Part shown: positions 42,369 through 52,836 of the stretch, in pieces | Numbering within the stretch: the first letter of the stretch is position 1 | Layout of the letters: the number at the start of each line of letters is the position of its first letter | DNA from: Elymus sibiricus | Taxonomy: Eukaryota > Streptophyta > Magnoliopsida > Poales > Poaceae | Direction of reading: 5' to 3' | DNA: 64,000 bases | Assembly: GCA_039707655.1 (NCBI GenBank) | Contig: CM077676.1 | Coordinates: 427,777,379-427,841,378, forward strand | The notes under the pieces: model-generated | Database searches by the model: none | What the model saw: the letters and a program-made list of their open reading frames with translations, nothing else | Told to the model about the DNA's origin: nothing | Position numbers and translations under genes: made by a program

Positions 42369-43047
42369 TGTTGAAATATAGGGGTGGGCCTTGGGCCCAT
42401 CTAACAATTTCAGAAAATCTACAAGGGCCATGTGGGATTATATGGTACTAGGTGTGGTGGGAAGTTTAGTCCCATACCGCTAGTGGAGAAGGAGTTGGAC
42501 CTCCTTATAAGGGATTCTCTTCCACATGCTATTGGAGCTTGAGAAGAGAAGTGGTTCCCGCGCGCTCCTTCTCCGCCGCCCGCCTCGCCACGCCACGCCT
42601 CGTCACGACGCGCCGCGGGTTGCGGGATTGAGCCGAGCCGAGCTCACACCTATGCGCTTATTTTTGCCGGTCAGGAACAGAGAGTCTTTGACAGATGGGG
42701 CCACGATCTGAGACGTCGAATCATGGGCTATTAGCGACTTGGACGTGGGTTCAGCCCATGTCTCTCCACGCGGCTGCGCCTATATATGTGAGGCGCTGCC
42801 AACCCTAGCCGTCACGCGAAACAGATCGCATCTGCCTCCACGCCCACATCGTTCCATTGCTGCTGCCGCCGCCAGTGACTCCATCCCGTTCACCGCGTAC
42901 ATGGTTGATGGGAGAGCGGGCCTCCGAAACTCCGCCTCTCCGGATCCTGTACGGGAGAGGGGCGAGTAGGTTTTTGGGGAGCAACTACGTGACTGCTCGC
43001 CTTCGTTCGTCTACTTCTTCTACGTCTGCATCGCCTTCATCATCACA
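42369..43047 (+). repeat. Copia B upstream LTR plus leader
   Basis: Starts TGTTGAAATATAGGGG at 42,369. The immediate left flank belongs to Copia A's LTR in inverse orientation (GGGATGGAGTCGCTGG). Same unit as 8,636-9,304. Confidence 0.75.
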
Positions 43048-44980
43048 ATGTCCACCGACGCCGAACGTGCCAGCGCTGAGAAGCTGGAAGCCGACAAGAA
43101 GGCCGCCGAGGACGCGGCTGCCGCCACCGCCGCGGCCTCTGCGTTGGCTATAGATTTCTAGTAGTGAAATCTGAGGTACCTGACCAGAAGGTCGGTACAA
43201 TTATGGAGTCTAAGGATGCTACATTCTTCGAGGATATTTTTCCTATGAGAGATATGCAAAGCATTTCTAGACAGGAATATGAGGAGACTCCTGAACCTAC
43301 CATTCCGATGGAATATTATGCACAAACACATGATGAAAATCCTGAGGAGGATGACGAGGAAACCCTTGGTAGGGGCAAGAGACAAAGGACTGTAAAGATC
43401 TTTGATGATGATTTCCTTGTGTACCTCGTGGATGATACTCCCACTTCTATTTCAGAAGCATATGCGTCTCTAGAAGCTGACTACTGGAAGGATGCGGTCC
43501 GTAGCGAGATGGATTCCATCATGGCTAACAGGACTTGGGAGATTACTGAACATCCCTATGGTTGCAAACCATAGGGATGTAAGTGGGTGTTCAAAAAGAA
43601 GCTTAGGCCCGACGGTACGATTGAAAAGTACAAGGCTAGGCTTGTGGCCAAGGGCTATGACCAGAAAGAAGAAGAAGATTTCTTCAACACTAATTCACCT
43701 GTGGCCAGACTGACCACCATTCGAGTATTACTCTCGCTGGCAGCCTCGCATGGTCTTCTCATCCACCGGATGGATGTTAAGATGGCATTCCTGAACGGAG
43801 AGCTAAAGGAGGAAATCTACATGCAACAGCCTGATGACTTTGTGTTAGATGGCCAGGAAGGAAAGGTGTGTAAGTTGTTGAAATCTCTATATGGCCTGAG
43901 ACAAGCACCTAAGCAGTGGCATGAGAAATTTAAAACAACTTTGACATCTGTTGGCTTCTTTGTTAATGAAGCTGACACATGTGTATACTATCGCTATGGT
44001 GGGGGCGAAGGAGTTATACTGTGCTTGTATGTTGATGACATACTGATATTTGGAACCAGCCTCAAAGTGATTGAGGAGGTTATGTCCTTTTTATCTCAGA
44101 ACTTTGAGATGAAGGATCTTGGTGTGGCTGATGTTATCTTGAACATAAAGCTACTGAGAGTTGATGAGGGTGGGATTACGCTTTTGCAATCCCATTATGT
44201 TGAGAAGGTGTTGAGTCGTTTTGGATATTCGGACTGCAAACCATCTCAAACACCATATGATCCTAGTGTGCTGATTTGAAAGTTCGAAGGCACAGCTAAA
44301 GATCAATTGAGATACTCTCAAATTATTGGTTCACTCATGTATCTAGTGAGTGCAACAAGGCTTGACATCGCGTTTGCTATGAGCAAACTGAGCCGGTTTG
44401 TTTCCAACCCGGGTGATGTACATTGGCATGCTATTGAAAGAGTTATGCGCTATCTGAAAGGTACTATGAACTATGGACTTCACTATACCGGATACCCGTC
44501 GGTACTTGAAGGGTATAGTGATGCGAATTGGATCTCTGATGCTGATGAGATGAAGGCCACAACTGGGTATATGTTTACTCTTGGAGGTGGTGCTGTTTCC
44601 CGGAAGTCTTGCAAGCAAACGATCTTAACGAGATCGACAATGGAAGCAGAATTAACAGCATTAGACACATCTGGAGTCGAAGCAGAATGGCTTCGAGATT
44701 TTTTGATGGACTTGCCAGTGGTTGAGAAGTCGGTTCCGGCCATCCTTATGAACTGTGACAATCAAACAGTTATTGTCAAGGTGAAGAGTTCAAAGGACAA
44801 CATGAAGTCCAATAAACACATAAGAATGAGATGAAAGCTGTCAGAAAATTAAGAAACTCCAGAGTGATAGCGTTGGATTATATCCAAACGGCTAAGAATC
44901 TGGCAGATCCCTTTACCAAAGGGCTATCATGTGTTGTGATAGATAGTGCATCGAGGGAGATGGGTATGAGACCCACATGA
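43048..44980 (+). pseudogene. pol: Copia B gag-pol fusion remnant
   Basis: Gag starts MSTDAERASAEKLEADKKAA (43,048) and is fused at about 43,143 to integrase C-terminal sequence (LAIDF*, KSEVPDQKVGTIMESKDAT). RT follows: [37 protein letters not shown], catalytic [10 protein letters not shown] (44,025-44,050), then RNase [15 protein letters not shown] and the MGMRPT end. Three lesions besides the deletion: TAG at 43,573 (before GCKWVFKKK), TGA at 44,277 (CGA to TGA, Arg in sisters), and a lost T at ~44,832. Confidence 0.88.
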
Positions 44981-45524
44981 GTTGCCATGGTAGTAACCCA
45001 ACCTATGTGATCGGAGATCCCGTGAAGTAGGACCTGGGAAAACAAGCCAGTGGTGAACTGAGGAGAGTAACTTTACTAACCCACTCCATTGGAGATGCAA
45101 TACTCTCGGAAACTGTATGGTAGGTTGACTACTGTCTTAATGTGTTGCAAGGCTTATATATATAAGCAAGATGCTGCCCTACAGAGCGATCTTTGGAGGA
45201 ACACTCCTATATGAGCCCGATTGCTGGTCACAGTCTATGAGATTGGGGTGATCTCTAGCAAGCTCATGAATAGGCCAGGAGTGTGACTAATAAGCTCCAC
45301 CCGAGGGGTCAGCCTTCGGCAGTCTAGCACTAGTAAGACATGTGGTGAAACTTCTTTATGCCAAACTGACAATTCAAGGCGTCATCCATTATTCAGTTGT
45401 GAAGGAGTCTAGCTACTTGCTCTAGGTGTAATTCAACCTTAACCGGTCTTCACTGAAATACTGGTATATGAAAACAGTGTTTGGAACAAAGGACAAAATG
45501 GGCCCTTGAGATCTAGTGGGGGAT
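44981..45524 (+). other. Copia B 3' non-coding region
   Basis: Counterpart of 9,305-9,918, with the palindrome GCTTATATATATAAGC at 45,152-45,167 and a polypurine tract TAGTGGGGGAT directly before the LTR at 45,525. It has only one copy of the segment duplicated in Copia A. Confidence 0.8.
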
Positions 45525-46204
45525 TGTTGAAATATAGGGGTGGGCCTTGGGCCCATCTAACAATTTCAGAAAATCTACAAGGGACCATGTGGTATTATAT
45601 GGCACTAGGTGTGGTGGGAAGTTTAGTCCCATACCGCTAGTGGAGAAGGAGTTGGACCTCCTAATAAGGGATTCTCTTCCACATGCTATTGGAACTTGAG
45701 AAGAGAAGTGGTTCCCGCGCGCTCCTCCTCCGCCGCCCGCCTCGCCACGCCACGCCTCGTCATGACGCGCCGCGGGTTGCGGGATTGAGCCGAGCCGAGC
45801 TCACACCTATGCGCTTATTTTTGCTGGTCAGGAACGGAGAGTCTTTGATAGATGGGGCCACGATCTGAGACGTCGAATCATGGGCTATTACCGACGTGGA
45901 CGTGGGTTCAGCCCATGTCTCTCCAAGCGGCTGCGCCTATATATGTGAGGCGCTGCCAACCCTAGCCGTCACGCGAAACAGATCGCATCTGCCTCCACGC
46001 CCACATCGTTCCATTGCTGCTGCCGCCGCCAGTGACTCCATCCCATTCACCGCGTACATAGTTGACGGGAGAGCGGGCCTCCGAAACCCCGCCTCTCCGG
46101 ATCCTGTACGGGAGAGGGGCGAGTAGGTTTTTGGGGAGCGACTACGTGACTGCTCGCCTTCGTTCGTCTACTTCTTCTACGTCTGCATCGCCTTCATCAT
46201 CACC
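45525..46204 (+). repeat. Copia B second LTR plus leader
   Basis: Begins TGTTGAAATATAGGGG after the polypurine tract and runs to the next gag ATG. The two Copia B LTR units are close to each other but carry scattered substitutions. Confidence 0.8.
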
Positions 46205-47446
46205 ATGTCCACCGACGCCGAACGTGCCAGCACTGAGAAGCTGGAAGCCGACAAGAAGGCCGCCGAGGATGCGGCTGCCACCACCGCCGCGGCCTCTGCC
46301 TGGCCGATTGGAGGGTATAACGTGTTTATCCCTCTTCTGTTAATTTCTATCTTAGCTGTACTAGCTATGTGCGTAGATGTTTATCCTATATGCGTAGTAC
46401 ATGCTAGTCTAGTTCATAATCAGTCTGTCAGTAATTTAGTCAATGCCATGCTAGTGATTTATTCATGGATTAAATTAATCGAGAAATTGCCTATTTACTC
46501 GGCAATGCAAAAACCTAATTTGTGTATGAATTTTTCGAATCATGGTTTTGCTGCTGCACTGAAACCGGATAAGTTTACCTGTACATATTTTAAGCGTTGG
46601 CAGACCAAAACCATCTTATGGCTCACGGCAATGAACATGTTCTGGGTTGCCGGTGTGACTCCTACTGGAACGATTACTCCTGAACAGGAGAAGGCGTTCC
46701 GGGAGGCCACCGTCATCTTTCTCGGAGCAGTTCTGAGCGTGATCGGAGATAAGTTGGTTGACACAGATTTACATGTGCGGGTTGCCAAGGACTTGTGGGA
46801 GGCACTCGAATCTAAATTCGGGGCCACCAATGCTGGGTGCGAGATGTATGTTATAGAGCAGTTCCACGATTACAAAATGGTTGGGAATCGTTCTGTATTG
46901 GAACAGGCTCATGAGATAATATGCATCGCCAAGGAGCTTGAGCTTCTGAAGTGTGATTTACCAGGCAAATTTGTCACGGGTTGTATAATCGCTAAGCTCC
47001 CTAATTCCTGGAGGAACTTTGCTACCACTCTGAAACATCAGCGGCGTGAATTCTCAGCAGAGGATGTCATCGGCCATCTGAGTGTTGAGCAAAACTCGAG
47101 AGCAAAGGACTCGCCCGGAAAAGGGGTCAAAGGAACTTCTGTAGCCAATATGGTGCATCAGAAGAACTTCAATTCCCACAAGCCCAAGGGAAAGAACGGT
47201 GTCCAACAAAATACCGACTTTAAGAAGAATCGTAAGAAGACCTTCAAGAAGAACAAGAAGGGAGATGGTTGCTTCACTTATGGTTCAGAGGAACATTGGG
47301 CCAACAAGTGCCCAAACAAGTACAAGAAGCCAGGGCAGGACTCCAAGTCTGCCAATATGATTGTGGGCAACAATGAAAGTGGTGCATCTGGGTACGGTAA
47401 TTTATTTACTGTATTTTCAGTTTGTGAGTCCACTGATTGGTGGGTG
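46205..47446 (+). CDS. gag: Copia gag, open but truncated
   Basis: 414 codons from MSTDAERASTEKLEADKKAA, the longest Copia frame here. Residues ~35-70 are strongly hydrophobic (YNVFIPLLLISILAVLAMCV), unusual for Gag. The UBN2-type gag core follows (KPDKFTCTYFKRWQTKTILW, DLWEALESKFGA, VIEQFHDYKMV, IAKLPNSWRNF). A lysine-rich tail leads to the zinc knuckle, CFTYGSEEHWANKC, where the second cysteine is tyrosine. The last codons are from the inserted Gypsy LTR. Probably not functional as a nucleocapsid. Confidence 0.85.
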
Positions 47447-49007
47447 TGATACGTCTCCAACGTATCTATAATTTTTTTATTGTTCCATGCTATTATAGTA
47501 TCAATCTTGGATGTTTTTATATGCAATTGTATGTAATTATATATCATTTTTTGGGACTAACCTATTAACCCAATGCCTAGTGCCAGTTGTTGTTTTCTGC
47601 TTATTTTTGGCTTTTCAGAGAAACAGTACCAACTAAAGTCCAAATGCCACGAAACTTTTTGGATATTTTTTTTCTGGACAAAAGAAACCTAGGAAGCTTC
47701 GGGAGGAGGCCAGAAGCCCCACGGGGGCTTCACAAGGCACTAGGGCGCGCACTAGGGGGGGCGCGCTGTAGTACCTTGTGGGGCCCACGTGACTCCGTTT
47801 GACCTAATTCCACTTCTATAAATTCACAAATATTGGGAAACCCCCATAGAGCCAGAAGAGAAAACCTTTCCCCCACCGCAGGCCTCTGTTCGTCGACAAT
47901 CCCATCTAGAGGCCTTTTCCGGTACTCTGCCGGAGGGGGAATCGATCACGGAGGGCTTCTACATCAACCTTGCTACCCTTTCGATGACGTGTGAGTAGTT
48001 TACCACAGACCTACGGGTCCATAGCTAGTAGCTAGATGGCTTCTTTTCTCTCTCTGATCTTCAATACAATGTTCTCCTCGATGTTCTTGGAGTTCTATCC
48101 GATGTAATCTTCTTTTGCGGTGTGTTTGTTGGGATCCGATGAATTGTGAGTTTATGATGAGATTATTCATGAGAAATATTTGAGTCTTCTCTGTACTCTT
48201 TGATGCATGATTGTTATAGCTTTGTATTTCTCTCCAATCTATCGGTTCAGTTTGGCCTACTAGATTGATTTATCTTGTAATGGGAGAGGTGCTTTGTGAT
48301 GGGTTCAATCTTGCGGTGCTCAATCCCAGTGACAGAAAGGGACATGACACGTATTTGTATTGTTGCCATTGAGGATAAAAAGATGGGGTTTATTCATATT
48401 TCTTGAATTTGCTTCTCTACATGATGTCATCTTGCTTAAGGCGTTACTCTGTTTCATACTTAATACCCTAGATGCATGCTAGATAGCGGTCGATGGGTGG
48501 AATAATAGTAGTAGATGCAGGCAGGAGTCGGTCTACTTGTCTCGGACGTGATGCCTATATACATGATCATTGCCATGAATCCGTCATAATTATTTGCTTT
48601 TCTATCAATTGCCCAACAGTAATTTGTCTACCCACCGTATGTTTATGTGCTCAAGAGAGAAGCCTTTAGTGGAAAATATGGTCCCCAGGTCTATCTTTAT
48701 CATATAAAAAACCTAAAAACACCTTGCTGCAATTTATTTTCTTTTAATTTAATTAGTAGTTTAGTTTATCTATTTACCTCGATAAGATTTAATCCTTGCA
48801 AATAACCGCTGAGAGGATTGACAACCCTCTTATTTGCGTTGGGTGCAAGTGTTTGCTCTTGTGTGTGCAGGTGCGCTTAACGGAATTTTGCTTGGTTCTC
48901 CTACTGGATTGATAACCTTGGTTCTTAACTGAAGGAAATACTTATCTCTACTGTACTGCATCATCCTCTCCTCTTCGGGGAAATACCAACACAGACTACA
49001 AGTAGCA
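47447..49007 (+). repeat. LTR of the non-autonomous Gypsy
   Basis: TG...CA ends, 1,561 bp. It contains a CACAAGGCACTA ... TAGTACCTTGTG inverted motif around GGCGCGC (47,727-47,785), like the Gypsy-1 LTRs. A TATAAATT-type box lies near 47,817. The 3' part has the Triticeae LTR phrases GGGGGAATCGATCACGGAGG and GTCTACTTGTCTCGGACG. Confidence 0.85.
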
Positions 49008-49255
49008 GGAAGAATTTCTGGCGCCGTTGCCGGGGAGACATCATCAAAATTGCCAAGTACCTTCGCACAAACTATCATCCACTTGCATTTATTTTATTTC
49101 CCTTTTTATTTTCATTTGCCTCTCATTTTCATCACCCCCACTTCTAAAACTATTTTACAAAAACACAAAAATATTTTATTTGCTCGTTTGTTTGCTTGTG
49201 TTGCCATGTGCTTCCTATTTGCTTGCATCTTTGCTTGGTAAAAAAAACCATTGAT

Positions 49256-49591
49256 ATGGATCCTCATCCACATGCTAATCTTTTCAAAAAATCCAATTAT
49301 GATGAACCAATTGCTAGTGAGTTGAGTACTCTAGATTATCTTTATGAAGTTTTGTTTGAAAATCATGAATCTGAAAATTGTGATGAAGTGTTAAAAGAAG
49401 AAATTTATAAAGTGATTCATGATAGCTCCTTGAATGAAGAGCATGATTGCAATGATGTTATTATAAATTCTATTTATGTTGATTGTGCTAATAATATGCA
49501 AAACTACAAGCTTGGGGATGACAATTTTGTTATCTCCACTACTTATTGCAATGATCATGATTGGGGTGATAATGCTTCTTATGATCTTTAA
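49256..49591 (+). CDS. Acidic ORF of the non-autonomous Gypsy
   Basis: 111 codons starting MDPHPHANLFKKSNYDEPIA, rich in Asp, Glu and Asn (ENHESENCDEVLKEEIYKVI). The same frame continues after the TAA with NLFKPHDEYVIENNVCNNIE to a stop at about 49,770, so the original ORF was longer (over 165 codons). No domain, signal peptide or membrane segment recognised. Its place directly after the primer-binding site is that of gag, but it is not a gag protein I know. Confidence 0.6.
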   Translation: MDPHPHANLFKKSNYDEPIASELSTLDYLYEVLFENHESENCDEVLKEEIYKVIHDSSLNEEHDCNDVIINSIYVDCANNMQNYKLGDDNFVISTTYCNDHDWGDNASYDL

Positions 49592-49770
49592 AATTTATTT
49601 AAGCCTCATGATGAATATGTCATTGAAAATAATGTTTGCAATAATATTGAAAGTGGATTCGGAAGAGTGTCAACTTTAGGTAAAAAGAGTCCCACATATT
49701 TGGAGAGTGTTCAATCTCATGAAATTTTTGATGAAAGTGGGTTTGGAGATCATGACTTTAGTCGATGTTA

Positions 49771-52144
49771 ATCCCACTATTTTGGAAGATTATGAAATTT
49801 TTATGCATGTGGATCATGTAGAGAATATGTTATGTGATGGCTATATTGTTGAATTTGATTATGATCCTACATGTAGTTATTATGAGAGAGGAAAACATGA
49901 TTGTAGAAATTTTTATGTCACTAAATTATCTCTCTTTGTGTTGAAATTATTAATGTTTCATTCCCCTTATATGCATATGCTATAGGTTGCTTGTCTTGAT
50001 AATTTGTTTTCCTATAAAATGCCTATGCATAGGAAGTACTAATGTTTCATTCCCCTTATATGCATATGCTAGAGGTTGCTTGTCTTGATAATTTGTTTTC
50101 CTATAAAATGCCTATGCATAGGAAGTATGTTAGACTTAAATGTGTTTGTCACTTGTTTTATGATGCTCTCTTTGTGTTTCAACTATTATCTTTCATGTGA
50201 GCATCATTGAAATCTAAAGCCTATCTTAATGGTTAAAAAGAAATAGCTTGTTGGGAGGCAACCCAATGAATAAAATAAATTTTTGCTTTTACCTACTGTT
50301 TTTGAGTGTTCGCATGATTATAGCTTCTGTTATGATTATTTTTTTATGTTTTAATTAGTGTTTGTGCCAAGTAATGCCTTTGGGATGATTTGGAAGATAG
50401 TATAATCGATGCTGTTTGGAAAACAGAAAGTTTTGCGTCCAGTGCTGGAATTTTAGTTCTGTACTGGATCGTCAGAAAAAACTGAAATTTTTACACAGTA
50501 TTGGTATATGAATTTTCCACGTTTTCTTAATTTTTCATAATTTTTGGAGGTACATAAGTATAGCTTTTAAATATATATTTACAGACTGTTCTGTTTTAGA
50601 CAGATTCTGTTTTTGTTGCATATTTTGCTTATTTTGATGAATCTATGGATCGTATCGGGGGGTATGAGTCATGGAGAATTTGGAGTACAGTAGTATTATG
50701 ACAATATTAAATATGAATCAATTTAAAACAGTACCTAAAGTTTAAGAATTGTTTGTTATACTAACGGATCTCACGAGTTTTGTGTGCTGAAGTTTTCAAG
50801 TTTTGGGTGAGACTACGATGGACAAAGGAATAAGGAGTGGCAAGAGCCTACGCTTGGGGATGCCCAAGGCACCACAAGGTAATATTCAAGGAAGACTCAA
50901 GCGTCTAAGCTTGGGGATGCCCCGGAAGGCATCCCCTCTTTCGTCTACAATCTATCGGTAACTCACTTGGAGCTATATTTTTATTCATCACATCATATGT
51001 GTTTTACTTGGAGCGTCTTGTGAAATAGTTTTTTTGCTTTTGTTTCCTTTTTAGTTTGCCACAATCATATTTGCTGAAAACACCTTTTCGAGAGGGGCAC
51101 ACATTATTCGAAATTTGTTAGAATACTCTATGTGCTTCACTTATATTTTTTGAGCTAGGCAGTTGCTCTAGTGCTTCACTTGTATCTTTTAGAGCACGGC
51201 GGTGATGATATTTTAGAGAAATAGTTGCACTCTCATGCTTAACTTATATCTTTTTGAGAGTCTCATGATAGCAATGGTAATATGCATGGGTTATGAATTT
51301 GGTCCTGATATGATAGGTATTCAAGAGGGATATAATAAAAACTTTCATGTAGATCACTGAATATGATAAATTTGATTCCTTGCAATAGTTTTGCAATATT
51401 AAGATGGTAATATGTGGGAGGTATTAGTAGATAATTGGGGTTTAGTAAGAATAATTATGTTAAGGTTTGTGATTCCTAAAGCATGCACATATGGTCTGTC
51501 GTTATGCTAAGAAGTTGGAGCATGAATTATTATTGATTGACTTCCTTTGTGTGGCGGTCGGGGGCGCGCGATGGTTAACTCCTACCAACCTCCCCCCTAG
51601 GGGCATGCATAGTAGTACTTTGCTTCGAGGGCTAATAAACTTTCGCAATAAGTATGTGAGTTCTTTATGACTAATGTGAGTCCATGGATTATACGCACTC
51701 TCACCCTTCCGCAATTTGCTAGCCTCTACCGTACCATGCATTCCCCTTTCTCACATCGAGAGTTGGTGCAATCTTCGCCGGTGCATCCAAACCCCGTGAT
51801 ATGATACGCTCTATCACACATAAGCCTCTTTATATCTTCCTCAAAACAACCACCATACCTACCTATCATGGCATTTCCATAGCCATTCCGAGATATATTG
51901 CCATGCAACTTCCACCGTTCCGTTTTTATGACACACATCATCATTGTCATATTGCTTTGCATGATCATATAGCTGACATAGTATTTGTGGCTCAGCCACC
52001 GTTTATCATTTTCATACATGTTATGCTAGTATCATTGCACATCCTGGTACACTGCTAGAGGCATTCATACAGAGTCATATTTTTGTTCTAGTATCGAGTT
52101 GTAAGTAAATAGAGGTGTGATGATCATCATTATTAGAGCATTGT
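49771..52144 (+). other. Non-coding interior of the non-autonomous Gypsy
   Basis: AT-rich and without coding frames. Phrases such as GTTGGGAGGCAACCCAAT (50,252) and GCTTGGGGATGCCC (50,848 and 50,909) are ones I know from long 3' non-coding parts of Triticeae Gypsy elements. A hairpin GGGGATGCC / GGCATCCCC lies at 50,913-50,936. Confidence 0.65.
49951..50128 (+). repeat. 89-bp tandem duplication
   Basis: 49,951-50,039 and 50,040-50,128 start TAATGTTTCATTCCCC and differ by very few bases (CTATAGG against CTAGAGG). A recent local duplication. Confidence 0.9.
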
Positions 52145-52450
52145 CCCATTCACCGCGTACACGGTTGATGGGAGAGCAGGCCTTCGAAACCTCGCCTCTC
52201 CGAATCCTGTACGGGAGAGGGGCGATTAGGTTTTTGGGGTGCGACTATGCGACTGCTCGCCTCCGTTCGTATGCTTCTTCTATGTCCGCATCGCCTTCGT
52301 GATCACCATGTCCACCGACACTGAACGTGCCACCGCTGAGAAGCTGGAAGCCAACAAGAAGGCCGCCAAGGACGCTGCTGCCACCGCCGCCGCGGCCTCT
52401 GCCTAGCTGATTGGAGGGTATAACATGTTTATCCCTCACCTGTTAATTTA
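52145..52450 (+). pseudogene. gag: Copia C: leader and gag start
   Basis: Starts in the leader at TCCCATTCACCGCG. The gag ATG is at 52,308 (MSTDTERATAEKLEANKKAA) and a TAG replaces the tryptophan of SAWPIGG. Homology stops after CTGTTAATTT at ~52,450; 21 bases of unassigned sequence (52,451-52,471) precede the CACTA element. Confidence 0.8.
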
Positions 52451-52628
52451 AACGGTGGCCTCCCAAAACATCACTACTACAAAAACGGCTATAGCTAATA
52501 TGGACATTAATGGCGCACCATGTATGTGGTGCGCCACTGCTATATAGCAGTGGCGCACCAGATATGGGTGCACCATTAATGGCCATATTACTAATGACGC
52601 ACCTGGTGTGTGGTGCGCCATTACTAGT

Positions 52629-52836
52629 TTTGTCCTGGCCCCACACCCCTCCCCAGACTTAACAGTGGCGCACCAGGGGAAAGTGCGCCATTACTAGTTT
52701 TAACTAGTAATGGCGAACCACACCCACGGTGCGCCACTACTAAGTTTGTCCAGGCCCCACACCCCTCCCCAGACTTAGCAGTGGCGCACCAGGGGAAAGT
52801 GCGCCATTACTAGTTTTAACTAGTAATGGCGCACCA
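52629..52836 (+). repeat. 116-bp direct repeats in the CACTA subterminal region
   Basis: Two copies beginning TTTGTCC(T/A)GGCCCCACAC at 52,629 and 52,745. Each includes GGGGAAAGTGCGCCATTACT and the palindromic ACTAGTTTTAACTAGT. Confidence 0.8.

Larger units (their letters stand above)
42366..47446 (+). mobile_element. Copia B, plus strand, internally deleted
   Basis: Head-to-head with Copia A at about 42,365. Order: LTR and leader (42,369-43,047), gag start (43,048-43,145), a deletion junction into integrase, RT/RNase H to 44,980, 3' non-coding region, LTR (from 45,525), then a second gag (46,205-47,446) cut by the Gypsy LTR at 47,447. Same LTR-internal-LTR-gag arrangement as Copia A. Confidence 0.85.
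47447..52144 (+). mobile_element. Non-autonomous Gypsy element, 5' LTR and interior
   Basis: The LTR 47,447-49,007 starts TGATACGTCTCCAACG and ends AGTAGCA; an 11-base spacer and the primer-binding site TGGCGCCGTTGCCGGGG (49,019-49,035) follow. The interior has an acidic frame (49,256-49,591) but no gag, RT or integrase. A long non-coding part runs to 52,144, where Copia C sequence begins. No 3' LTR is present, so the right end was lost. It inserted in Copia B gag (left flank GGGTG, 47,442-47,446). Confidence 0.8.

Noticed and set aside
46315..46502. Possible intron covering the hydrophobic segment of Copia gag (GTATAA ... TTTACTCAG in Copia A)
   Set aside because: The acceptor is CGG in Copia B, and removing the 188 bases puts a TAA four codons after the join. 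The unspliced frame is the one that stays in register with the Gag core.
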